From contig DBCI01000095.1 in NCBI GenBank assembly GCA_002292975.1, positions 1,870 through 10,827 of the forward strand: a stretch of DNA of 8,958 bases, written 5' to 3'. This DNA comes from Polynucleobacter sp. UBA962 (lineage in GTDB: Bacteria > Pseudomonadota > Gammaproteobacteria > Burkholderiales > Burkholderiaceae). Below the pieces are notes generated by a model. That model worked only from the letters and a program-made list of their open reading frames with translations, ran no database searches and was not told the DNA's origin. A program made the translations under genes and the position numbers. Every line of letters starts with the position of its first letter. The stretch's first letter is position 1. Positions 1 through 6,526 of this stretch are shown one piece after another.

Positions 1-960
1 CCCTTGCTTTGCCGACTGGATATCAAACAACCAACGTTGCATGCATGCCAAGAGAACGCCAAAAGGTGCTTTATGGATTTTTTCGGCACATTCGATCCAT
101 GCAATATCACGTCCTTTGCTAAGCCCCTCCAACAACAAGCGTGTTGTTGAGCTCGCCAAAGCTATGCCATCTTTATCGTCACCCATGCGGCGCGCTACGA
201 TCACTTCCTTGGCGGCTAACGGCGCCCCGCCCTGTTCATCTAATGTAGCCTCGATTTCTTCAGGACTAATCTTCTGTTCAGATACCGTCACAAGCTTACT
301 TCTTAACCACTGCAAGGCACTATCGCGATGAGGCTTGGGTAAGGCGATCAACTGACAACGTGAGCGAATGGTAGGCAAAACTCGATCGAGACGATCGCTG
401 AGCAGGATAAAAATAGTTTGCGCATTGGGCTCTTCCAGAGATTTCAGTAAGGTATTGGCAGCATCGGGCCGCAAACCTTCCAATGGGTAGATCAAGACGA
501 TGCGTCGACCGCCTCGATGGGTTCCCACGTTAATCGCATCAATCGCACGCCTGACCTGCTCAATTTTGATAAAAGCGCTCTCCTTCTTTCCGTCGCCCTC
601 CTCTTTTTCTTCCACCACCTCCACTTCGGGTTTGGGCATTCCCTCCAGTTCAGCATGGGGCATTCGGTGCTGATTAATGGCTGGAACGAGGCCGATAAAG
701 TCGGGATGGTTAGCGGTCTCAAACCAGCGACAAGGCTGACACTCTTTGCACGGCTTGGTTCCCGAAGAAAAGAGATCGGCCTCGCACAAAATAGCCTGAG
801 AAAGCTCTAGGGCAAAGTCTAATTTGCCAATGCCAGCCTGCCCATGCAGCAAAATTGCCTGGGGAAGATTCTCTAGATCAAGCCTCTCCCAAGCTAGGGT
901 GTGCCAGGGGTAAACCGACCGAGTCATCAGACTTTCGTGATTAAGATTTTCTATTACCAT
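1..960 (-). CDS. holB: DNA polymerase III subunit delta prime (partial, 3' end beyond window)
   Basis: Clamp-loader subunit that, with delta and tau/gamma, opens the beta clamp and loads it onto primed DNA in the cytoplasm. The frame is open from the ATG at 960 to the window edge, giving 320 residues with no stop; family members are usually somewhat longer, so only the C-terminal end is missing. Visible are a P-loop-like segment at residues 39-48 (HGQAGIGKLD, lysine kept but no Ser/Thr after it), a zinc-module set of cysteines C59, C71, C74 and C77, the TLLKSLEEP segment at 170-178, and the SRC motif at 200-202. A charged stretch at about 109-130 (Glu/Lys rich) interrupts the AAA+ domain. It lies 53 bp after tmk, as the last visible gene of mltG-tmk-holB. 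The start is uncertain: neither ATG 960 nor the in-frame ATG at 927 (residue 12) has a clear ribosome binding site. Identity is secure. Confidence 0.95.
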   Translation of the reverse strand, partial: MVIENLNHESLMTRSVYPWHTLAWERLDLENLPQAILLHGQAGIGKLDFALELSQAILCEADLFSSGTKPCKECQPCRWFETANHPDFIGLVPAINQHRMPHAELEGMPKPEVEVVEEKEEGDGKKESAFIKIEQVRRAIDAINVGTHRGGRRIVLIYPLEGLRPDAANTLLKSLEEPNAQTIFILLSDRLDRVLPTIRSRCQLIALPKPHRDSALQWLRSKLVTVSEQKISPEEIEATLDEQGGAPLAAKEVIVARRMGDDKDGIALASSTTRLLLEGLSKGRDIAWIECAEKIHKAPFGVLLACMQRWLFDIQSAKQG

Positions 961-975
961 GTGATATAGATAAAA

Positions 976-1004
976 ACTATAATTAAATAAGTTAATTTAT
1001 TCAA
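976..1004 (-). promoter_or_regulatory. Possible sigma-70-like promoter in the tmk-holB spacer
   Basis: On the minus strand TTGAAT (999-1004) is followed by a 17-base spacer and TATAGT (976-981), which match the -35 and -10 consensus at 4/6 and 5/6 positions. Transcription would begin only about 8-10 bases before the ATG at 960, giving holB an almost leaderless message or favouring the ATG at 927. The spacer is very AT rich, so a match of this quality can arise by chance. This is a sequence match only. Confidence 0.28.
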
Positions 1005-1013
1005 TGACTTATA

Positions 1014-1652
1014 TTAGTAATTAAAACTAATTTCTTGAAGCTGTTGCCAGATGGCATCTGGGGTCTTCAAGGCATCGATAATCACAAATCGCTCTGGATC
1101 TGCTTTAGCTCGACGAAGATATTCACCTCGGACCTTCTCAAAAAAGCTCAAATCCAACTGCTCAAATTTATCGGGGGAGCGTGCCTTTGAGCGGCGCTCT
1201 TCGGCAACATTCCCAGGAAGGTCAAACAGGAAAGTGATATTCGGCTGAATAAGACCCCCCACCCTACCCTGCACCAATTGCTCAAGAGCATTGAGCTTCT
1301 CCAGACTCAAACCGCGACCTCCCCCCTGATACGCAAAACTTGCGTCGGTAAAGCGATCCGAGATCACGATTTTTCCAGCCTTCAGGGCTGGCTCAATCAC
1401 CTCAGCTAAATGCTCACGACGAGCAGCAAACATCAATAGAGCCTCGGTCTCAATATGCATAGCTTGATTTAGAAGTAGCTTTCGTAATTCTTCTCCCAAA
1501 GGGGTGCCACCGGGTTCTCGAGTAAGAACAATTTCTTTCCCTTGATAGCGCTCTCGCAGATGCTTAGCAAAAGCCTCTAGATGGGTACTTTTACCCGCTC
1601 CATCAATACCCTCAAAGCTGATAAAGAACCCAGGATAATTAGGCTTGGTCAC
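1014..1652 (-). CDS. tmk: Thymidylate kinase (dTMP kinase)
   Basis: Phosphorylates dTMP to dTDP with ATP, the shared step of de novo and salvage dTTP synthesis, in the cytoplasm. The 212-residue length is normal for the family. The P-loop is [11 protein letters not shown] at residues 13-23, the dTMP-site TREPGG is at 44-49, the DRF(T) motif is at 99-102 followed by the [10 protein letters not shown] segment at 105-114, the DLP strand end is at 144-146, and an arginine-rich LID (R153, R154, R158) follows, as in the bacterial enzymes that carry LID arginines. The start is GTG at 1652: the codon just upstream in frame is the TGA of mltG, so no longer form exists, and a GAGGA ribosome binding site lies 5 bases upstream. 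The gene abuts mltG with no gap, implying translational coupling. Function is clear. Confidence 0.97.
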   Translation of the reverse strand: MTKPNYPGFFISFEGIDGAGKSTHLEAFAKHLRERYQGKEIVLTREPGGTPLGEELRKLLLNQAMHIETEALLMFAARREHLAEVIEPALKAGKIVISDRFTDASFAYQGGGRGLSLEKLNALEQLVQGRVGGLIQPNITFLFDLPGNVAEERRSKARSPDKFEQLDLSFFEKVRGEYLRRAKADPERFVIIDALKTPDAIWQQLQEISFNY

Positions 1653-2696
1653 TCATTTCCTCACGGGTTTAGAGGCGGACTTCGCCGGATTGCGTTGGTA
1701 GCGATCCACCGCGGCCTCATGTTCTTTCAAATTAGTCGAGAACTGGCTACTCCCATCACCGCGTGCCACAAAATACAGAGCATTCGATACTGCAGGCTGA
1801 GCGGCGGCCAGCAAGGATTCTTTCGATGGCATTGCAATCGGGGTTGGGGGCAGACCAAAACGCATATAGGTATTGTAGGGAGTATCACGGCGCAGATCGG
1901 CTTTCTTAATATCACCATCAAACTTTGGGCCAATACCGTAAATGACCGTGGGATCAGTTTGTAACATCATGCCCTTCTTCAAGCGGTTATGAAACACCGC
2001 CGAGATCATGCCTCGCTCACTAGCCTGACCCGTTTCCTTCTCAATAATAGAAGCAAGAATTAGTAACTGATAGGAGGTTTTTAACACCGCGCCATCCGGA
2101 TATCCCTTGGTGTAAAGATCCCAAGCGTTAGCAAGCTGTTTTTGCATGGCCGCAAACGCACGTTGATAAATGACTAAATCAGCTTCATCGGGATCAAAAA
2201 TATAGGTATCAGGTAAGAAATAGCCCTCAGCGCTGGGGGCCTCCAACCCAAAAACTTTGGCAAATTGACTTGTCTCAAGCGCTTCACTTTTATGAATCAA
2301 GGCGGGGTGCGCATCCATCGCCGCCCTAACCTGCCAAATACTCATCCCAGGAATGATCTTGACGCTCTCCCGAATTCGATCGCCGCGCGCCATTTGTAGC
2401 AAGACGCTTCCCAAACTGGCATTGGCAGGAAACGCATAGGTCCCGGGTTTGAGCTTAGAGCCCACCCATAAAGATCGGGCTCCCGCCTGAAAAAGCCAGC
2501 CTGGGGTACTCATGCCTTGGTCTTGCAATTGCTTGGCAATGCTAGAGACTCCCGATTTGGGTAATACCTTAAAGCGCTGCTCTGCAATGCTGCCTGCTGT
2601 TGGCTTAGGCACAACACTCCATGTAAACAACATTAGGTAAAAGAGCCCTATGAGAGCCAGTGTAATCAGAGCAATAATGCGTAATTTAGAGATCAA
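1653..2696 (-). CDS. mltG: Endolytic murein transglycosylase MltG (YceG family)
   Basis: Inner-membrane lytic transglycosylase that cuts nascent peptidoglycan strands between sugars and is thought to end glycan chain synthesis. It has 347 residues, the usual length. A short cytoplasmic tail and one membrane segment (about residues 7-24) are followed by a periplasmic LysM-like part (about 40-105, with LKPGTY at 82-87) and the YceG catalytic domain. The active-site segment LASIIEKETG lies at 214-223; E219 aligns with the catalytic glutamate of the E. coli enzyme. GYFLPDTY at 158-165 and LQTDPTVIYG further on are also family signatures. The start is TTG at 2696: a TAG lies three codons upstream at 2703-2705, and the next ATG (residue 22) would break the membrane anchor. 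A weak AGG precedes the TTG. First gene of the minus-strand operon, with its TGA directly against the tmk GTG. Identity is secure; the TTG start is by elimination. Confidence 0.95.
   Translation of the reverse strand: MISKLRIIALITLALIGLFYLMLFTWSVVPKPTAGSIAEQRFKVLPKSGVSSIAKQLQDQGMSTPGWLFQAGARSLWVGSKLKPGTYAFPANASLGSVLLQMARGDRIRESVKIIPGMSIWQVRAAMDAHPALIHKSEALETSQFAKVFGLEAPSAEGYFLPDTYIFDPDEADLVIYQRAFAAMQKQLANAWDLYTKGYPDGAVLKTSYQLLILASIIEKETGQASERGMISAVFHNRLKKGMMLQTDPTVIYGIGPKFDGDIKKADLRRDTPYNTYMRFGLPPTPIAMPSKESLLAAAQPAVSNALYFVARGDGSSQFSTNLKEHEAAVDRYQRNPAKSASKPVRK
1658..1662 (-). promoter_or_regulatory. Ribosome binding site of tmk
   Basis: GAGGA on the minus strand, five bases before the GTG start at 1652, inside the last codons of mltG. 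It supports the GTG start. The ATG at 1654-1656 overlaps the mltG stop, is out of frame with tmk and opens only a five-codon frame. This is the clearest Shine-Dalgarno sequence in the window. Confidence 0.6.
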
Positions 2697-2803
2697 AGCA
2701 GCCTAGTCGAGCGTGATGGTATTCGGGTTCAGAAAGTTTTTGTTCATACCGCTATGATAAAAGTCTTCGTAAACCAACTTATAAAACTCACAATACAGCC
2801 CAA
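2697..2803. promoter_or_regulatory. Divergent intergenic region between mltG and ygfZ
   Basis: This 107-bp gap is the longest non-coding stretch and must hold the promoters of both operons unless they lie inside the flanking genes. Candidate -10 sequences are TATGAT (2753-2758) and TATAAA (2780-2785) on the plus strand, and TATCAT (complement of 2754-2759) on the minus strand; the first and last overlap almost fully. None has a good -35 hexamer at 16-18 bases. I see no clear operator palindrome and no riboswitch or terminator. The promoter role rests mainly on position. Confidence 0.45.
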
Positions 2804-3748
2804 ATGACCGATCACCAAGTAAGCGAGTTAAGCGATTGGGGACTTCTTTTTGTAGAAGGTTCAGATGCCGGCTCCTTTTTACAAGGACAATTGACCAACT
2901 CCATCCTTGGAATGACTCGCACTCCCCCCGCAGCAATTGCCCGGAGTTATTCTGGTGTGCGCCTCTCGGGTTACTGCACTGCCAAGGGGCGTTTATTAGG
3001 AAGTGCCTGGATTTGTTTATCGACTGATGCAGAGCAAGATCGTTTCGCCCTGTTTGTATCGCGCGACCTAGCCGCTACGTTTGCAAAACGTTTAGCCATG
3101 TTTGTGTTGCGCTCCAAAGCAAAGGTAGTGGATGTTAGTCATGCTTGGACAGTCTATGGCGTGCTTGGTCCAGCTAATACGCTGCCTGCAAACTTACCCA
3201 GCGATGCGATTGCTCTTGCCATGACCCAGCCCTCAGGCGCTGGTGATCAAGAACGTATTCTGTTTGCGACACAAACACCACTTCCATCACAAAGTACATC
3301 TTCCCAATATCTTGCCGCATGGAATGCTGCGGAGATAGCCAGTGCAATCCCGCGGATTATTTTGGCGACCCAAGATCAATTTGTGCCGCAGATGATTAAC
3401 CTAGAATCCATTGGTGGAGTTGATTTCAAGAAAGGGTGTTATCCAGGTCAAGAGGTGGTAGCACGAAGTCAATACAGAGGCGCCATTAAACGTCGTCTAT
3501 ATCTTGCTCAAGTGGAGACTGCTCTTGCGCATGCAGGCCCTGCCACAGAAATCATTCATGAAAGTGATCCCGGTCAGCCTGCCGGTATGGTGGTCTTATC
3601 TGCCCAGCATCCAAGCGACGCGGGTCTTGTAACCCTGCAGATCGAGTGTAAGTCTGAGTTAGCCCAAAGTGGCAAATTGCATCTTGGTAAAGCGGATGGC
3701 CCTCCATTGGTATTGGGGAATTTGCCATATTCCCTAATTGAGATTTAA
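2804..3748 (+). CDS. ygfZ: Tetrahydrofolate-dependent Fe-S cluster maintenance protein YgfZ
   Basis: Folate-binding protein of the GcvT-like fold that helps assemble or repair [4Fe-4S] clusters in enzymes such as MiaB; it acts in the cytoplasm. The 314-residue length is close to that of E. coli YgfZ. The family signature K-G-C-Y-x-G-Q-E is at residues 210-217 with the conserved C212, and the N-terminal FLQGQLTN segment at 25-32 matches the usual F-x-Q-G-Q-x-(T/S) pattern. The ATG at 2804 gives an N-terminus of normal family length; no Shine-Dalgarno sequence is visible. First gene of the plus-strand operon, divergent from mltG and 17 bp before the NRDE gene. The later bolA gene in the same run is another Fe-S factor. 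Nothing appears truncated. Confidence 0.94.
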   Translation: MTDHQVSELSDWGLLFVEGSDAGSFLQGQLTNSILGMTRTPPAAIARSYSGVRLSGYCTAKGRLLGSAWICLSTDAEQDRFALFVSRDLAATFAKRLAMFVLRSKAKVVDVSHAWTVYGVLGPANTLPANLPSDAIALAMTQPSGAGDQERILFATQTPLPSQSTSSQYLAAWNAAEIASAIPRIILATQDQFVPQMINLESIGGVDFKKGCYPGQEVVARSQYRGAIKRRLYLAQVETALAHAGPATEIIHESDPGQPAGMVVLSAQHPSDAGLVTLQIECKSELAQSGKLHLGKADGPPLVLGNLPYSLIEI

Positions 3749-3765
3749 TCAGGCATATTATTGTT

Positions 3766-4623
3766 ATGTGCCTTATTTTATTTGCCTGGAAATCACACCC
3801 AAAGTACCCCTTGGTGGTTGCTGCCAATCGGGATGAGTTCTACGAGCGTAATACCGCAGGAATTTCCTGGTGGCCAGAACATCCCCACATATTGGCAGGA
3901 CGCGATCAAGCCGATGTCATTGGTAGTCCTGGGACTTGGCTTGGTCTTACCAAGCATGGTCGATTCTCAGCGCTGACTAATGTACGCTCACCTAGTGAGA
4001 AAAAACCAGACGCACGAACCCGTGGTGAACTTCCCTTGATGTATCTGTCTGGTAACGACAAACCAAATGACTTTATTGAAAAGCACAGTAAACGCTTTGA
4101 TCAGTACAACGGCTTCAATCTTCTTATGGCAGATTTAAGTGACCCTAGTAATGCAGAAATGCATTGGCTCAGTAATCGCGTGGTGATGGGCAAATCGGTA
4201 CGCCCCCGCAAAACCTTTCCGTCCCAATCGCTCACTCCTGGTGTGTATGGACTTTCCAATGCCATGCTTGATACTCCATGGCCCAAGGTCAATCATCGCA
4301 TTGCAGCCTTTGCTCAAACGCTCGCTATGGACACGGGCAATCTCAAACACGTCGATCAATATCTTCATTTACTTGCCGATGATCATGAAGCCCCCGATCG
4401 AGAGCTCCCCAATACCGGCGTCAGTCTGGAGTGGGAAAAGGCCCTATCGGCTGCCTTTATTCAAACTCAACACTATGGCACACGTTCGAGCACTGTCTTG
4501 CGAATCCGTAATGATGGTAACTATGAGGTCGTAGAACGACGCTTTGATGCCAACGGGGTAATTGCACACGATGTAATTACAGGCAACTTAATTGGGTCTG
4601 CCTGGGCAAATTACTCGGTTTAA
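3766..4623 (+). CDS. NRDE family protein (TANGO2-like)
   Basis: A 285-residue protein beginning MCLILFAW, with the name-giving N-R-D-E motif at residues 21-24 and a later LSNAMLDTPWPKV segment that is typical of the family. The conserved Cys2 directly after the initiator Met suggests an N-terminal nucleophile-type fold as predicted for this family. Eukaryotic TANGO2 and HRG-9 have been proposed to move haem; the bacterial activity is not settled, so no reaction is assigned. There is no signal peptide or membrane segment, so it should be cytoplasmic. It lies 17 bp after ygfZ and 4 bp before selO, which points to co-translation with selO. The start is fixed by the MC N-terminus, although the only AGG is about 12 bases upstream. 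Family membership is sure, function is not. Confidence 0.9.
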   Translation: MCLILFAWKSHPKYPLVVAANRDEFYERNTAGISWWPEHPHILAGRDQADVIGSPGTWLGLTKHGRFSALTNVRSPSEKKPDARTRGELPLMYLSGNDKPNDFIEKHSKRFDQYNGFNLLMADLSDPSNAEMHWLSNRVVMGKSVRPRKTFPSQSLTPGVYGLSNAMLDTPWPKVNHRIAAFAQTLAMDTGNLKHVDQYLHLLADDHEAPDRELPNTGVSLEWEKALSAAFIQTQHYGTRSSTVLRIRNDGNYEVVERRFDANGVIAHDVITGNLIGSAWANYSV

Positions 4624-4627
4624 GTCC

Positions 4628-6094
4628 ATGGCATTTCCGCTACAGGGTGAAGAGACCTGTCAACATCTCCTGCCCTCCCCTTTGCCAAATCCTTGTTGGG
4701 TTGGCTTTGAAAGCAATCTTGCCAAAGAACTTGGTATTACTTTAGACGCATCGGGCTTACCGCAAGACCCGCGTTGGTTAGAAGTGTTAAGTGGCAATGC
4801 TTTAGAAACCCAAGAGCACACCTTTGTTGATCCCATTGCAACTGTCTACAGCGGACATCAATTTGGCATGTGGGCAGGCCAGTTGGGTGATGGGCGCGCC
4901 ATTCTGCTGGGTGATCTACGAGGCTACGAGATTCAGTTAAAAGGTTCTGGTATTACGCGCTACTCACGCATGGGTGATGGTCGCGCAGTTCTACGGTCCT
5001 CGATTCGGGAGTTTTTATGCAGTGAAGCAATGCATGCTCTTGGGGTGCCCACCACTCGTGCCTTAGCGATCACCGGCTCCAAGAAACCCGTCATACGTGA
5101 AAGCCTTGAGACCGCAGCAGTCTGTACGCGTCTCGCTCCCAGTTTTTTACGGGTGGGTCACTTCGAACACTTCGCTGCTGCGCGCTCTACCGTGCATCTC
5201 ACCACCATGGCTAATTATTTACTTGCGCATCACTATCCAGAGTGTCAAGGTGCAGATGACCCCTATCTTGCATTGTTTGTAGCGATCAGTGCACGCACTG
5301 CAAAACTAGTAGCGCATTGGCAAGCGATTGGCTTTTGCCATGGCGTATTAAATAGTGACAATATTAGTGTCTTAGGTCTCACTATGGATTACGGGCCATA
5401 CGGCTTTTTAGATCGTTTCCAAATGGATCACATCTGCAATCACAGCGATAATCAAGGTCGTTATGCCTATCAGCGTCAACCCCAGATCATGCATTGGAAT
5501 ATGGCCTGCTTAGCTGGAGCAATGCTTCCCCTCATCGAACAACGCTACGATGGCGAAAACGCACAAACCCATCTGCAAGAGGCATTGGAAAAGTTCCCTG
5601 AGATCTATCGGACTGCGTGGTTAGCCCAATTTAGGGCTAAGCTTGGCCTCATGATTGAGGATGCTGGTGACATGTCGCTGATTGAATCTCTTTTAAAACT
5701 AATGCACGACAATCGGGTGGACTATACCAACACGTTTAGATCACTCTCGCATTTCGATGCAAATGGTCATGGCAAATACGACGCTCTGCGTGATCAGTTC
5801 TTAAATCGGGATGCCTTTGATCGTTGGATGCAATCCTATCGTGATCGTCTATCGCAGGAACCCTGTTCTGAGACAGAACGCCAAACAAAAATGTTAGGCG
5901 TGAACCCCAAATTTATTCTCCGCAATTATCTTGCTCAGATAGCGATTGAGAAAGCTCAAAATGATGATTTCTCAGAGGTGAAACGCTTATTAGAAATCCT
6001 TCAAGACCCCTATTCCGAACAGCCTGGAATGGATCAATACGCTGCCCCACCCCCTGCTGCACTCGAACAGATTGAGGTCAGTTGCTCCTCGTAA
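4628..6094 (+). CDS. selO: Protein adenylyltransferase SelO (YdiU/UPF0061 pseudokinase)
   Basis: Pseudokinase-fold enzyme that transfers AMP from ATP to Ser/Thr/Tyr of target proteins; in E. coli it is linked to the oxidative stress response. It has 488 residues, full family length. Visible are the YSGHQFGMWAGQLGDGRA block, the nucleotide-site lysine K105 in QLKGSG, the SRMGDGRAVLRSSIREF block with S125/R127/E128, the catalytic segment HGVLNSDN at 238-245 (D244, N245) and the metal-binding D254 in DYGPYGF. The C-terminus is VSCSS; C486 and C270 (in ICNHSD) correspond by alignment to the cysteines reported to form a regulatory disulfide in E. coli. ATG 4628, 4 bp after the upstream stop, is preferred over an in-frame TTG at 4592 that would overlap the NRDE gene and add 12 residues not typical of the family. 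This bacterial form has no selenocysteine. Confidence 0.95.
   Translation: MAFPLQGEETCQHLLPSPLPNPCWVGFESNLAKELGITLDASGLPQDPRWLEVLSGNALETQEHTFVDPIATVYSGHQFGMWAGQLGDGRAILLGDLRGYEIQLKGSGITRYSRMGDGRAVLRSSIREFLCSEAMHALGVPTTRALAITGSKKPVIRESLETAAVCTRLAPSFLRVGHFEHFAAARSTVHLTTMANYLLAHHYPECQGADDPYLALFVAISARTAKLVAHWQAIGFCHGVLNSDNISVLGLTMDYGPYGFLDRFQMDHICNHSDNQGRYAYQRQPQIMHWNMACLAGAMLPLIEQRYDGENAQTHLQEALEKFPEIYRTAWLAQFRAKLGLMIEDAGDMSLIESLLKLMHDNRVDYTNTFRSLSHFDANGHGKYDALRDQFLNRDAFDRWMQSYRDRLSQEPCSETERQTKMLGVNPKFILRNYLAQIAIEKAQNDDFSEVKRLLEILQDPYSEQPGMDQYAAPPPAALEQIEVSCSS
5621..5640 (+). repeat. Perfect inverted repeat inside selO
   Basis: TTAGCCC (5621-5627), six bases, then GGGCTAA (5634-5640): a hairpin with a 7-bp stem. 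No T-run follows, so it is not an intrinsic terminator. It encodes ordinary SelO residues (LAQFRAK) and may be chance. Confidence 0.4.
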
Positions 6095-6115
6095 TCCTTC
6101 ACTACAATCAGAACC

Positions 6116-6526
6116 ATGACGAAATCCGACGAACAGTACCGCCAAGAACTCAGTGAAATTGAATACCGAGTTACCCGCCATGCTGCCACCGAGCCGCCTT
6201 TCACCGGACGCTATTGGGATCATTGGCACGAAGGTCGCTATCACTGTGTCTGCTGCGGCACCCCGCTCTTTGTCTCATCCACTAAGTTTGATGCAGGCTG
6301 TGGTTGGCCAAGCTATCACACACCATTTAATACCGAGGTCATTAGCGAGCATCGTGATGTAACACATGGCATGATCCGTACCGAAGTGAAGTGCTCTAAA
6401 TGCGATGCGCATTTAGGCCATGTATTTGAAGATGGTCCTATGCCGAGTGGCTTGCGCTATTGCATTAACTCTGCCTCTTTACGCTTTGAGCCTAGTAACA
6501 ATGCTAAATCGGATCACTCCTCATGA
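6116..6526 (+). CDS. msrB: Peptide methionine-(R)-S-oxide reductase MsrB
   Basis: Reduces the R-epimer of methionine sulfoxide in proteins, with electrons from thioredoxin; cytoplasmic, as there is no signal peptide. The 136 residues cover the whole domain. A structural zinc site is formed by C44-x-x-C47 and C93-x-x-C96. The catalytic C116 is in [11 protein letters not shown], and C62 in GCGWPSY is the likely resolving cysteine. The [16 protein letters not shown] N-terminal part is also normal. It starts 21 bp after selO and its TGA overlaps the yciB ATG by four bases (ATGA). No Shine-Dalgarno sequence is seen before the ATG. Its place next to selO groups two oxidative-stress proteins in one operon. 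Confidence 0.96.
   Translation: MTKSDEQYRQELSEIEYRVTRHAATEPPFTGRYWDHWHEGRYHCVCCGTPLFVSSTKFDAGCGWPSYHTPFNTEVISEHRDVTHGMIRTEVKCSKCDAHLGHVFEDGPMPSGLRYCINSASLRFEPSNNAKSDHSS

Noticed and set aside
517..810. Plus-strand open frame of 97 codons with a hydrophobic, Phe-rich middle opposite holB
   Set aside because: It is antisense to a well-recognised HolB reading frame; its odd composition mirrors the Glu/Lys-rich insert of HolB. No start signal or family resemblance.
1581..1964. Plus-strand open frame of 127 codons across the tmk-mltG junction
   Set aside because: Antisense to two conserved proteins, with no recognisable domain and no ribosome binding site.
2703..2936. Minus-strand open frame of 77 codons spanning the divergent region, just upstream of mltG
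   Set aside because: Mostly antisense to the start of ygfZ, and its stop is the TAG before the mltG TTG. A small leader peptide is conceivable, but nothing in the protein supports one.
4592..4627. Upstream TTG start for selO
   Set aside because: It would add 12 residues overlapping the NRDE gene; the ATG at 4628 gives a normal N-terminus and normal operon spacing.
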